From NCBI RefSeq assembly GCF_021183825.1, contig NZ_CP089211.1, forward strand, positions 744,001 to 808,000: a stretch of 64,000 bases of DNA, in the 5' to 3' direction. Each line of letters opens with the position of its first letter. Position 1 is the first letter of the stretch. The notes beneath the pieces are model-generated. The model did not search any database, had not been told where the DNA came from, and was given only the letters and a program-made list of their open reading frames with translations. A program made the translations under genes and the position numbers. Source of the stretch: Sinomicrobium kalidii (GTDB taxonomy: Bacteria > Bacteroidota > Bacteroidia > Flavobacteriales > Flavobacteriaceae). Below are positions 25,801 to 33,901 of the stretch, one piece after another.

Positions 25801-28727
25801 TGGTCTGCAGTACCGCCCTCCATTTTGTCCGGGCTTACGGCTCCGTCGGCTATATCGGCTGTCTGTACTTCGCCGTCCAGAATCTTATCTGAAGTAACGG
25901 CATCTGCGCCTATCTTTTCACTGGTGACCGCCCCGTCTATGATATTTTCTGTCTGTACGGCATTGTCTGCCAACTTATCGTTGGTAATCCCGTCGGGAGA
26001 AACGCTGACATCAGCGTCGACCAAAGTAGCCCCCGTACCGTCAACTACGGTGACAGAACCGTCTCCGGCAGTGAGGTCTTTACCATCTACATTGTCAGAA
26101 GAAAGATTACCATAAACCACACCACCACTTCCATCAGCTATGGGTACCTGTCCCGAAGGAACTCCGTCAGTTCCCAGTTTTTCAGGGCTTACAGCTTTAT
26201 TCTGAATTTTATCTGTGGAAACAGCATCCGCTCCCAAGTCCGATTCCTTTACTTCTCCATTCTGAATTTTTGAAGAAGTTATAGTCCCGTCCTGTATCTT
26301 ACTTTCCGAAACAGCATCATTTGCCAGCTTTGCATTATCAATTCCTCCATCAGCCACCTCGATACCGGCATCACCCAAAAGTTTATCTACACCATCTGTA
26401 TTTCCGGTAAATTCCAGTCCCCCGTTTACTGTAAGATCTCCCTTGTTGTTTTCTATGGTCTGAGCCAGTTCGTCCATGGCTCCCTGGGTATTATCCGAGG
26501 TAAGTCCTGATGTACTGTTATCATAAGCTATGGCACCCGCATTGGTATCGATCGTGGTTATCGTATCCCCATTGCCGTCCGTAAAGGTATATACACCGTC
26601 AACTACGGTTACGCCGATCGTATTGGCATCGATCGTGATTTCCGTACCGTCTACAGCCGTATGCGTATAGGTGCCGTCAAGATTATCGATCAATACATCG
26701 GTGGTTCCGTCAAGCTGGGTCTTGATCTCTTCCAGAGCTCCCTGTACATTATCAGAGGTAAACCCGTTGCTACTGTTGTCAAAGGCAAGGGCACCGGCAT
26801 TGGTGTCGATCGTTACAGGGGTGCCATTACCACTGTCAAGCGTATAGGTGCCGTCGTTGTTGTCCGTTACCGCTGTTTTATTTACTGTGCCCAGAACTGT
26901 GCCGTCGTCGGCCACCAGCGATACCGTGCCGTCTCCGTTATCCTCAAGGGCTACCCCGGCACCGCTGTCGATATTTCTCACGATCTCGTCTATGGCGCCC
27001 TGGACATTGTCTGAAGCCAATCCACTGCTTGTATTGTCATAACCACTCGCACCTGCATCGGTGTCGATCGTCGTTATCGTATCGCCATTGCCGTCCGTAA
27101 AGGTATATACACCGTCAACTACGGTTACGCCGGTCGTATTGGCATCGATCGTGATTTCCGTACCGTCTACAGCAGTGTGCGTGTAGGTGCCGTCACCATT
27201 GTCCGCCAAGACATCACTTGTATTATCAAGGTTGTTCTGGATCTCATCCAAGGCATCCTGTACGTTCGTCGCGGCAAGACCTGAAGTTGTATTGTCATAG
27301 CTATTAGTGCCGGCATTGGTGTCCACCGTTACGATTGTTCCATCGGCATTAGTCAATGTATAAGTACCATCGTCATTGTCTGCCAACGTGGTCGTGTTCG
27401 CATCAAAAGTCACTACCGTGCCGTCTGCTGCGGTGTGTGTAAAGGTGCCGTTGCCATTGTCGACCAAAGCGTCGGATTCAGTATCAATGATACTGATGAT
27501 CTCGTTATAAACATCGCCCTGATTCTGAATGTCCGTCACCACATCTCCGATCACATCAACCGTCATCGCTGTGCTGTCGGCATTGGTGATGGTATAGGTG
27601 CCGTCGCCGTTGTCCGTCACCGTGATCGTGTTCGCATCGAAGGTCACTACGGTACCATCGGCTGCGGTGTGGGTGAACGTACCGTCACCATTATCCACCA
27701 GGGCATCACTGTTGGCTGTGATCGTGTTCAGGATCTCATTATAGATATCACCCTGGTTCCGGATGTTCTCTACAACATCTCCTGCCACATCAACCGTCAT
27801 ACTGTCACCGTTGGCGTTGGTAAAGGTATAACTGCCATCACCGTTAGCTACGTAACTGGTGGTATTGGCGTCGAAATCGGTTGTATTACCTTCTTCATCC
27901 GTATAGGTAATGGTCCCGTTGCCGTTATCCACAAGGCTTGTTAAGGTTTCGTAACTATCGACGATAGCAGAGAGGTCTATGACCGTTTCAACTCCTTCTT
28001 CGTCCGTATAGGTTACCGTACCATTACCGTTGTCTGTCAATATGGTCAGGGTTTCATTGGCCCGTACGATATCCCCGAAATTAATAAGCTGAACATTTCC
28101 ATTCTCATCTATATAGGTAAATTCGTATCCATCGTAATTGACGTTGCCCCCGTACTCTTGTATAAGCCGAAATATCTCATTAAAGACATCTCCGCCGGCG
28201 GCAATATCATTCAGAATATCTGCCGGGATATCAATTGTAGTGGTTACACCTTCCTCATCGGTATAGGTATAGGTCCCGTTACCATTATTGACAAGTGTTG
28301 AAACCGTCTCGTAGGCCTGTACGATCTCTTCAAAACCGATAACCTGCATATCGCCGTTTTCGTCGATATAATTGATCTCACTCGTAACAGGGTTAAAGAC
28401 CATAACCTTATCCGGGATGTTCCCATCGACAACATCCCCGGAACTAACAATCCGTCGCCAACGATTGTCATACCAGTAGTAATATCCGGGAGTTATATCT
28501 CCCTGCGTAGCAGTATTGAACACCAGCAAACTGTTTACATTACCACTGGCAATGGTCTGATTGTCCGTACTACTGCTCAAAGCTACCCGGGGAATAAGAA
28601 TCCCCTTATCCCCGGCTACAACATCAAGCTGTGCAGAATTGTCAGGCATAGGGGTTCCTATCCCTACCTGAGCATATAATCCATAAACACAAAAACTAAA
28701 AAACAGGAGTAAAAATCTTTTTTTCAT
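22899..28727 (-). CDS. Giant (1942-aa) tail-fibre-like repeat protein, exported
   Basis: The protein has a signal peptide ending GLYAQ and a VGIGTPMPDNSAQLDV / KGILIPRV opening typical of exported fibre-like proteins of Bacteroidota. Two intermixed repeats follow: a 20-25-residue DNGDGTYTxTxxDG unit in dozens of copies, and twelve copies of a SGLxSDNVQxAIDEI motif that is also frequent in phage tail fibres. Residues about 800-970 form a stalk of short KIxDGAV/SxDKI repeats. The last 110 residues or so are unique (from about AMPKFFYMPSIV) and do not resemble a type A or type B sorting domain. It is strongly acidic and rich in Asp, Asn, Gly and Thr. The likely product is an extracellular, possibly trimeric fibre or adhesin. 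It is the first gene of the secretion operon. Confidence 0.9.
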   Translation of the reverse strand: MKKRFLLLFFSFCVYGLYAQVGIGTPMPDNSAQLDVVAGDKGILIPRVALSSSTDNQTIASGNVNSLLVFNTATQGDITPGYYYWYDNRWRRIVSSGDVVDGNIPDKVMVFNPVTSEINYIDENGDMQVIGFEEIVQAYETVSTLVNNGNGTYTYTDEEGVTTTIDIPADILNDIAAGGDVFNEIFRLIQEYGGNVNYDGYEFTYIDENGNVQLINFGDIVRANETLTILTDNGNGTVTYTDEEGVETVIDLSAIVDSYETLTSLVDNGNGTITYTDEEGNTTDFDANTTSYVANGDGSYTFTNANGDSMTVDVAGDVVENIRNQGDIYNEILNTITANSDALVDNGDGTFTHTAADGTVVTFDANTITVTDNGDGTYTITNADSTAMTVDVIGDVVTDIQNQGDVYNEIISIIDTESDALVDNGNGTFTHTAADGTVVTFDANTTTLADNDDGTYTLTNADGTIVTVDTNAGTNSYDNTTSGLAATNVQDALDEIQNNLDNTSDVLADNGDGTYTHTAVDGTEITIDANTTGVTVVDGVYTFTDGNGDTITTIDTDAGASGYDNTSSGLASDNVQGAIDEIVRNIDSGAGVALEDNGDGTVSLVADDGTVLGTVNKTAVTDNNDGTYTLDSGNGTPVTIDTNAGALAFDNSSNGFTSDNVQGALEEIKTQLDGTTDVLIDNLDGTYTHTAVDGTEITIDANTIGVTVVDGVYTFTDGNGDTITTIDTNAGAIAYDNSTSGLTSDNTQGAMDELAQTIENNKGDLTVNGGLEFTGNTDGVDKLLGDAGIEVADGGIDNAKLANDAVSESKIQDGTITSSKIQNGEVKESDLGADAVSTDKIQNKAVSPEKLGTDGVPSGQVPIADGSGGVVYGNLSSDNVDGKDLTAGDGSVTVVDGTGATLVDADVSVSPDGITNDKLADNAVQTENIIDGAVTSEKIGADAVTSDKILDGEVQTADIADGAVSPDKMEGGTADQVMITNAAGDVIWVDNAAFVQDNETVTTIEENTTGIYTYTNEAGMPWDIHTEAGSNPYDNTASGLASDNVQGAIDEIVNNIDSGAGVALADNGDGTVSLVADDGTVRGTVDKTAVTDNNDGTYTLDSGNGTPVTIDTNAGALAFDNSSNGFTSDNVQGALEEIKTQLDGTTDVLIDNLDGTYTHTAVDGTEITINANTTGVTVVDGVYTFTDGNGDTITTIDTNAGVSGYDNTGSGLASDNVQGAIDEVVNNIDSGAGVALADNGDGTVSLVADDGTVRGTVDKTAVTDNNDGTYTLDSGNGTPVTIDTNAGALAFDNSSNGFTSDNVQGALEEIKTQLDGTTDVLIDNLDGTYTHTAVDGTEITINANTTGVTVVDGVYTFTDGNGDTITTIDTNAGASGYDNTGSGLASDNVQGAIDEVVNSINSGAGVALQDNNDGTVTLLADDGTDLGTVNKSDVTDNGGGIYTFTNNDGTDVTIDTNADTSVYDNTGSGLASDNVQDAIDELTNMAGIVSPLTDNGDGTFTYTDEEGNITDFDANTTGYVANGDGSYTFTNANGESMTLDVVGDITTDIQNQGDVYNEIISIIDAGSDALVDNGDGTFTHAAADGTVVTFDANTVTMADNADGSYTLTNTNGDTVTIDTSAGSNPYDNTDSGLASDNVQGAIDEILQNLEDSNASVDLVDNGDGMVTLVRPDGTEVSVNKSDITDNTDGTYTFTNNDGTDVTIDTNADTSGYDNTDSGLTSDSVQDAIDEIVNNIGSGGGVGLVDNGDGTVTLVADDGTELGSVDKSEITDNQDGTYTFNNGDGTPVTVDVIGDVADNIANQGDIYNEIVNVLEGNSDELVDNGDGTYTHTAVDGTIEEIKAAMPKFFYMPSIVFDTSVTGTGLTRDLYQEYADQFGTPMVSSAGAAGAIPTLPATELEYHITYYDTTVFANVSVDANGILTYDVIGDATPASFMNIVFVVK
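24541..25572 (-). repeat. Two tandem, nearly identical 516-bp repeat units in the fibre gene
   Basis: The 516-bp unit at 24541-25056 is followed by a near-identical copy at 25057-25572 (172 codons each; only scattered substitutions seen by eye). A third, more diverged copy covers roughly 26540-27020. The unit length is a multiple of three, so copy number can change without breaking the frame. Confidence 0.85.
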
Positions 28728-29539
28728 AGGCCTTTTTGTTGTTAATACATAATGCCCCTGTAAAGGGCAAAATATTTCAAAAAAATTATTAAAGTATTTA
28801 CGTCTTCAATAGTTAAGTACATAACCTACCGTACCGAAAATCTGTGTTTTTACTTCATTCGACAGCTGTAGTTTTTACCCGATTGATAAATATCTTTATG
28901 TTACGGGAAATAAGGGACGGACGATATCGGCAATATTTTTTGAACTTGTGTGTTTTCGCTTGCACAAAAAAGTATTCGGCAATTTCCTATTCGGATATAC
29001 TATGATATATTCGTGTTGCAGAAAAAATACGGTTTTCATTAGGTCCTGGATTCTTATATTATTTTTCTCGTTTTATCGATCAAGTCATTTACACAACATG
29101 TAAAAAGAGTAGAATTATCAAGAATCACCATTGCAAAATAGGGTGTATAAAACATTGTCACCTTCCCGATAAAAATCCGGAAGCTCAGGATCCATTCAGT
29201 GATACTTTCGGCAGCGAAAGTGAAAAAACATCTTTAAAAGATCTCAAAATGAGTATTACACTTGTACTACACTTTTATTAAAGAGGTTTTAATCGGTGAT
29301 TATCAGTAGCTTTAATTTCATGCAACAAGAACACCCTTTTTTATTTTTGAGCATTAATTACTTTTTGCGAATACAATATGTATATCTCAAAGACCATGAA
29401 TAAACCTGATTTCTTCAATTCCTATAGAGAACGGATGGGTGTAGGAATTTTTCTCAACCATGCTGAAGCAACATAATTAATGTTAAATCCAAAACATAAA
29501 AATTATGGTAAAGTCAGAGAGCACTTATGCTCCATAACA
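28728..29539. other. Long intergenic region upstream of the fibre operon
   Basis: About 810 bp with no convincing gene. It must contain the promoter of the minus-strand fibre operon. On the plus strand, TATTTTTG at 29342-29349 matches the -7 consensus and points into the decayed amidohydrolase. A short plus-strand frame from 29396 (about 25 codons, beginning MNKPDFFNSYRERM) may be further debris of that gene, but I could not place it. Confidence 0.5.
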
Positions 29540-30066
29540 TTCGAAGAGGATAACCAGGTGTTTTTAACCTCTACGCTGTCCATATATGAAGCCAGCGTAC
29601 CCAACCGACGAAAGAACCCTAAAGGCAATGTCTCCCTATTTGCTGGATCAATACAAGGACCGTAGGAAAAATTTTGATCGGAAAATTGACGATTTCACCC
29701 GGAAAAAAGATTAAAAAGGATTATGCAGTTCGAATACCTATATTATAAAATGAGAAGGCTTTTATGCAGTGGTGTAGATACAGGCAGGCATGTTCTCCCG
29801 CAATTCGGAGATCAAAGAAGCTATAAGCTTTTTACAGAAGCCGGGTTCTCCACGGAAGAAGCTGTTCAGATCATGACTTTCAACGGAACCAGGGCACTGG
29901 GACGTACAAATACAGGTACTGTCCGGACAGGTAAAAGAGTCGGTTTTGTAATCCTGAACGGGATCCTGCTGTCATTGAGAAAGCCGAAACGGTTTTTAAA
30001 AAAGGCATCGGGTATGATCCTGAAAAAATATTGGAACGGACCAACGGCAAATTCGGGACAGATTGA
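29540..30066 (+). pseudogene. Decayed amidohydrolase, C-terminal remnant with frameshifts
   Basis: Three reading frames together spell an amidohydrolase C-terminus. They are VFLTSTLSIYEAS (from 29558), then after a frame change PTDERTLKAMSPYLLDQYKD, then GVDTG...HVLPQFGDQRS, TEAGFSTEEAVQIMTFNGTR and TGTVRTGKRVGFVILNG. Near 29960 the frame breaks again within NG/DP; the continuing family sequence DPAVIEKAETVFKKGIGYDP is one frame away and ends at a stop at 30064-30066. Family knowledge: SDTG and the HG/EA..IM..NGA patterns belong to metal-dependent amidohydrolases of the imidazolonepropionase-like type. The N-terminal metal-binding half is absent. No intact copy is in this window. Confidence 0.75.
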
Positions 30067-30109
30067 AAAAATAAGGATATTGTTTATGGAAACTGTCAAT
30101 CCCCTCCGG

Positions 30110-30661
30110 TTATTCTTCCGGAAGCGAAGCTACGGTACCGTCATACCTTATGGGATTCCGCTGCATACTATTCACCATAAGAACGGTTTTTTTATTGGCA
30201 TAAATCTCTAAAACGACATCAAAAGATTCGCTGTTCTTTCGGGCCTTAAACGTTATGCGGTACAGCTTTTTGGCTTCTATATAATTTGCATCGAAATCGG
30301 TAGCTTCCTGGTCAAATTGTATGGCCTGGCCATCAGGATTATAGCCGCCTCCCATCTGTCGTTCCCCGAAATAAGGAAGATAGGCCTTCACTGAATCTCC
30401 TTTTACTTCAAGATAATTGGAATTTCCCATCAAATTAATTCGCTGTACATTGTTCTGTGGTCCCAGCAAACCGCTTATATTCATCATAGCGGTAGTTACC
30501 CTCGGATTGGCCCAGTCGTTCACCACCTTGAATCTCCTTTGTTGAACAAGCGAATCCAATACCTCTAAATCCCGAGCATCCGAAACGGTATTTTTAGTCC
30601 CGATACAACTGCAGCATACGGCAAACAAAATCAAACAGGAAAAATAATGAAAACGTCCCAT
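30110..30661 (-). CDS. DUF4251-family lipoprotein
   Basis: This 183-residue protein has a Cys-rich lipoprotein signal (LILFAVCCSC, then IGTKN). The mature part contains SNYLEVKGDSVKAYLPYFGE and RQMGGGYNPDGQAIQF, recognisable DUF4251 motifs. This Bacteroidota family is of unknown function. It sits alone, convergent with the decayed amidohydrolase upstream on the plus strand. Confidence 0.85.
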   Translation of the reverse strand: MGRFHYFSCLILFAVCCSCIGTKNTVSDARDLEVLDSLVQQRRFKVVNDWANPRVTTAMMNISGLLGPQNNVQRINLMGNSNYLEVKGDSVKAYLPYFGERQMGGGYNPDGQAIQFDQEATDFDANYIEAKKLYRITFKARKNSESFDVVLEIYANKKTVLMVNSMQRNPIRYDGTVASLPEE

Positions 30662-31086
30662 ATCTATAACATTCTAAGTGTTATACAAGTTAAAAATTTA
30701 TTTCCCATTAAAGGAACGTTATGGCTAAAATAAGCAGAAAAAAGATGGAAAAATACGGAGATCAGACTTCAGATTCCCTGTACATAGAAATATAAAACCT
30801 AAAAAATATGATATAATGAGCATAACTTTCTGTTCCCGTTACTGGTTTTGGCGACTTGAAGTTTATTATTTGGGAATACGCCTGAATATTTATTATCCTC
30901 CACCCTAAAAACCTGCACTACCGGAAACCTGGGCCCTGACCTGAGCAAAACAAAAAAACGGTGTTGGTATGTCCTCTATCCGATTTTTCCGGAGGAATAT
31001 TTTGTATTCCGGTAGCGTGTTCCGGTCCTGTCGGGGCGTGTTCCAACAGTAAAGTAAGTGCTGTATAAACTATAAATCCCATCATT
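30662..31086. other. Intergenic region without recognised gene
   Basis: I saw no supported gene, RNA or strong hairpin in these 425 bp. A 62-codon minus frame that overlaps the next gene has no recognisable features and is not called. Confidence 0.5.
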
Positions 31087-31302
31087 TCACAATAATTTAC
31101 ATTCAACTCCTTCCCTCCTTAAAAAGCTTATCACCATACCTGAAACATCGCGGTTACCGCTTATCCGCAGAATCCGGTCACGATCTTCAAGGTCAAAATT
31201 GATCAGGAAATCCGGGATGGCCTGTTGCAGGCTTGTGATTAAAAGGTCGGCATGTTGCTCGTCCTGGACGTTGGTCTTAAAAATTTCTACTGCCATGATC
31301 AT
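31087..31302 (-). CDS. Small conserved hypothetical protein (71 aa)
   Basis: The product (VEIFKTNVQDEQHADLLITS, then INFDLEDRDRILRISG, ending GVECKLL) has a ferredoxin-like beta-alpha-beta pattern resembling heavy-metal-associated folds but lacks a CxxC motif. From memory, similar roughly 70-aa proteins recur in Bacteroidota. ATG codons at 31302 and 31296 are both possible starts. It lies 95 bp downstream of the GbsR-type regulator on the same strand. Between the two genes is a copy of the same palindrome found at the regulator promoter, so it is probably a regulon member. Confidence 0.7.
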   Translation of the reverse strand: MIMAVEIFKTNVQDEQHADLLITSLQQAIPDFLINFDLEDRDRILRISGNRDVSGMVISFLRREGVECKLL

Positions 31303-31364
31303 CAGTTTTAGCTGTATTCCTCATACCGGGTTGACAAAATGTACCGGTATTGAAAATTCTTTTT

Positions 31365-31382
31365 GTTCTTTACAAAGAGAAC
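31365..31382. promoter_or_regulatory. Palindromic operator candidate, copy 1
   Basis: GTTCTTTACAAAGAGAAC is a near-perfect inverted repeat lying between the GbsR-type gene and the 71-aa gene. It differs from copy 2 at 31903-31920 at two positions. The surrounding bases extend the stem (31359-31388), so it could also act as a hairpin in RNA. Confidence 0.55.
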
Positions 31383-31397
31383 AAAAAGAGATAAAAA

Positions 31398-31865
31398 TCA
31401 ATCCCCTTTTTCTTTTTTCAGCGCAATCGTCTTTCTCCAGCGCTCCATTATAATAGGGATCTCTACCTGCAACATTTCGTACAACAATATAGCCTCCCCT
31501 ATTTCACGGGTAAACTCCGCTCCTACTTCCTGTACATCCTTCACATCCCTGAGCAAATCGCACATAACCCCCATCTTCTTTGTCATGGCTTCTTCATTAA
31601 GGATACACTTGAAATTTACCGAAAAATACCGCTTTCTCTGCCCACCAATGGTTATGGCTTCCACCAATTCCGCTGACGTCAACATCTTCAGGGCATTGGA
31701 CACCGCGCTCTTGCTCACCTTAAAATAATCGACTATTTCCCCGAAAACAGCACCGGGCCTGTCATGGAACATCAGGTAAATATAGACCCTTGCCGCCACA
31801 GGGGTCAGCCCCATATTTTCCATAGTCCTGCCATGCTGCTCTATCTTATCCCTGTACTTTTCCAC
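31398..31865 (-). CDS. GbsR/MarR-family transcriptional regulator
   Basis: This 155-residue protein has a winged-helix core (about residues 20-85: GLTPVAARVYIYLMF, then FGEIVDYFKVSKSAVSNALK, then RKRYFSVNF) and a C-terminal helical dimerisation region. The layout matches the GbsR-like branch of MarR-type regulators. In Bacteroidota these commonly repress adjacent efflux or transport genes. No efflux pump is nearby here; the visible candidates are itself, the 71-aa gene and the divergent phosphoesterase locus. Its promoter contains a palindrome overlapping the -33 element, consistent with autoregulation. Confidence 0.88.
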   Translation of the reverse strand: MEKYRDKIEQHGRTMENMGLTPVAARVYIYLMFHDRPGAVFGEIVDYFKVSKSAVSNALKMLTSAELVEAITIGGQRKRYFSVNFKCILNEEAMTKKMGVMCDLLRDVKDVQEVGAEFTREIGEAILLYEMLQVEIPIIMERWRKTIALKKEKGD

Positions 31866-31884
31866 TAAAAACCCTGTTTAAGTA

Positions 31885-31920
31885 CAAAAATAATCAAATT
31901 TAGTTCTCTACAAAAAGAAC
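31885..31920 (-). promoter_or_regulatory. gbsR-type promoter with overlapping palindromic operator, copy 2
   Basis: On the minus strand, TATTTTTG (31885-31892) is the -7 element, and TTG at 31911-31913 lies 18 bp upstream as the -33 element. The palindrome GTTCTCTACAAAAAGAAC at 31903-31920 covers that -33 element, as expected of a repressor site. A second copy is at 31365-31382. Confidence 0.6.
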
Positions 31921-32055
31921 CTAATGTTTTTTGGAGCCTCCATTCTTTCTGCAAAAAAATTTCCATTAAAAAAAATAACAATAACTTCACAGCAAATTCC
32001 CGCAAACAGAAATGCGGATATCGGATTTTTGCAACTGACCTTAATTTGCTGATAA

Positions 32056-33897
32056 ATGATCATACGTGCCATCTCCTTTACATTCCTGTTCTCCGTCTTC
32101 ACGGTATCGGGATTTTGTCAATCTCCCTCCGCTCCCGATATGCGAATAGCATTCCTGGCAGATGTACATTTACAGGATATCTACGGCAAATTTTCTGATA
32201 ATGACTACAAAGGTGTACTGAATCCCGAAACGGGAAAATATACACTTGCACGTACCATGGGATCACAACTTCGCTCTACCCGGATATTCAATGAAAATTA
32301 CTTTGCTTTTCGCACTGCACTGGAAGACATTGCCGAAAAAGACATAAAACTCGTAGCCCTTCCCGGAGATTATACGGACGACGGACAACCCATACACATT
32401 CGTGGCCTGCGCCGGATACTGAAAGCATATGAAGACGAATACCACATACGCTTTTTTATCACTACCGGCAACCACGACCCCGTCGGTCCGTTCCTGCAGG
32501 ATGCGGAAAAAACGGATTTTCTCGGTAAAGATGGCAAAAACCAGGTTATAACCAGTAGAAAAAGGGATACTGATCGCGGTGAACTGCCTCCGGTTGTTAC
32601 CCGTGATATCGCCAAATCGGGATACCGGGAAATCATGGAAGCGCTTAAAAATTTCGGTTTTTCGCCAAGGCCCGACGATTATTATTGGGCCACGCCTTTC
32701 TCTGCCTATACTCCCAAAAATTATTCCTATAAAAAAGCCCTGGAAGCTTCCGCACTGAAAAACCGGATGTACGATATAATACCGGGATTCCCTGTTCCCG
32801 ATGCCAGCTACCTTGTGGAACCCGTGGAAGGGCTCTGGCTCCTGGCCCTGGACGGGGATGTACATATCCCGAAAGACAAAACCACAGCCCCTCCGGTTCC
32901 CGAAAATTACGGCGGGGCTGGTATCGGGTATCGCAATGTCCTGTCGCATAAACAACATCTGGTCGACTGGGTAAAGAAAATAGCCGCACAGGCCAAGGAA
33001 AGAGGCAAAACGCTGATTGCTTTCAGCCATTTTCCCATGATCGATTTTAACGATGATGCTTCCCCGCTTCTGAAACAACTTATCGGAAAAAAGAAATGGC
33101 AACTGGAGCGCGTCCCCCCGGAAGAGGTCGCCGAAACCTTTGCAAAGGCCGGCCTCAGGATACATGTGGGCGGACATATGCACATTAATGATACCGGGAC
33201 AAGGAAATATAAAGACGGGAATTGGCTGGTCAACATCCAGACCCCGTCACCGGCCGCTTATATGCCCGGTTATAAGATCCTCACCATACACCGGGACAAC
33301 CACATCGAGGTGGAAACCATGCCTCTTCGGGAAGTGGCCGATTTTCAAAACTTGTTCCCCCTGTACGAACAGGAATTTCAATACTTGCACAAACACCAGC
33401 TTCGGGAATGGGACAAAAGCATATTAAACACGCTTTCCTTTCACGATTTCACCCTCTCACACCTCAAAGAACTGGTCAGGTTGCGTTTTATAAATGACTG
33501 GCCCGGACATTTCAGGGATTCCGTGCTCCATTTCAACGGAAGGGATTTCCTGATGCAAACCATCGGCACAACCGGACAATCCGTAAAAGAACTGGACAAA
33601 AGACTGAAGCAGGCCGATCTGAAAATGGAGGATTTCGAAACCTGGAAGGGACAAGACCTCTTGCTGGATTTTTACAAGATCCGGAATGCGGATAAGCTGG
33701 CTTTCCCCGACATCCCTGCCACCAGGATCAAACAGTACGAATTCCTGGCAACACAGTACAAGGATCTCCCGGAAAACAACAAACTGCAATCCCGTCTGAA
33801 ACTGTTCTTCGAATGCCTGGACCGTTTTATGCACGGCGCCCCTGCCGACCACTTTACGATCGACCCACATTCGGGTACGTTAACCGAACTGAAATAA
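32056..33897 (+). CDS. Secreted calcineurin-like metallophosphoesterase
   Basis: This 613-residue protein has a signal peptide (to about VSGFCQ). All five metallophosphoesterase motifs are visible in order: LADVHLQD, GDYTDDG, TGNHDP, FSHFP and GGHMHI, which supply the two-metal centre ligands. The C-terminal third (about 400-613) is a helical extension of unknown role. The enzyme should hydrolyse phosphate esters in the periplasm or at the cell surface. It converges with the PI-PLC-like gene with a 4-bp gap. A SusC/SusD pair follows, so it probably processes a phosphorylated nutrient. Confidence 0.92.
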   Translation: MIIRAISFTFLFSVFTVSGFCQSPSAPDMRIAFLADVHLQDIYGKFSDNDYKGVLNPETGKYTLARTMGSQLRSTRIFNENYFAFRTALEDIAEKDIKLVALPGDYTDDGQPIHIRGLRRILKAYEDEYHIRFFITTGNHDPVGPFLQDAEKTDFLGKDGKNQVITSRKRDTDRGELPPVVTRDIAKSGYREIMEALKNFGFSPRPDDYYWATPFSAYTPKNYSYKKALEASALKNRMYDIIPGFPVPDASYLVEPVEGLWLLALDGDVHIPKDKTTAPPVPENYGGAGIGYRNVLSHKQHLVDWVKKIAAQAKERGKTLIAFSHFPMIDFNDDASPLLKQLIGKKKWQLERVPPEEVAETFAKAGLRIHVGGHMHINDTGTRKYKDGNWLVNIQTPSPAAYMPGYKILTIHRDNHIEVETMPLREVADFQNLFPLYEQEFQYLHKHQLREWDKSILNTLSFHDFTLSHLKELVRLRFINDWPGHFRDSVLHFNGRDFLMQTIGTTGQSVKELDKRLKQADLKMEDFETWKGQDLLLDFYKIRNADKLAFPDIPATRIKQYEFLATQYKDLPENNKLQSRLKLFFECLDRFMHGAPADHFTIDPHSGTLTELK

Positions 33898-33901
33898 ACT
33901 T

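Noticed and set aside
22899..28727. Dense short direct repeats that could suggest a CRISPR array or satellite
   Set aside because: The repeats vary, have no regular spacers and encode a continuous 1942-residue frame with conserved protein motifs, so they are coding repeats.
30918..31106. 62-codon minus-strand frame
   Set aside because: It overlaps the conserved 71-aa gene, has no recognisable motif and no promoter or terminator signal.
32263..33183. 306-codon minus-strand frame inside the metallophosphoesterase gene
   Set aside because: Antisense to all five conserved phosphoesterase motifs, with no features of its own.
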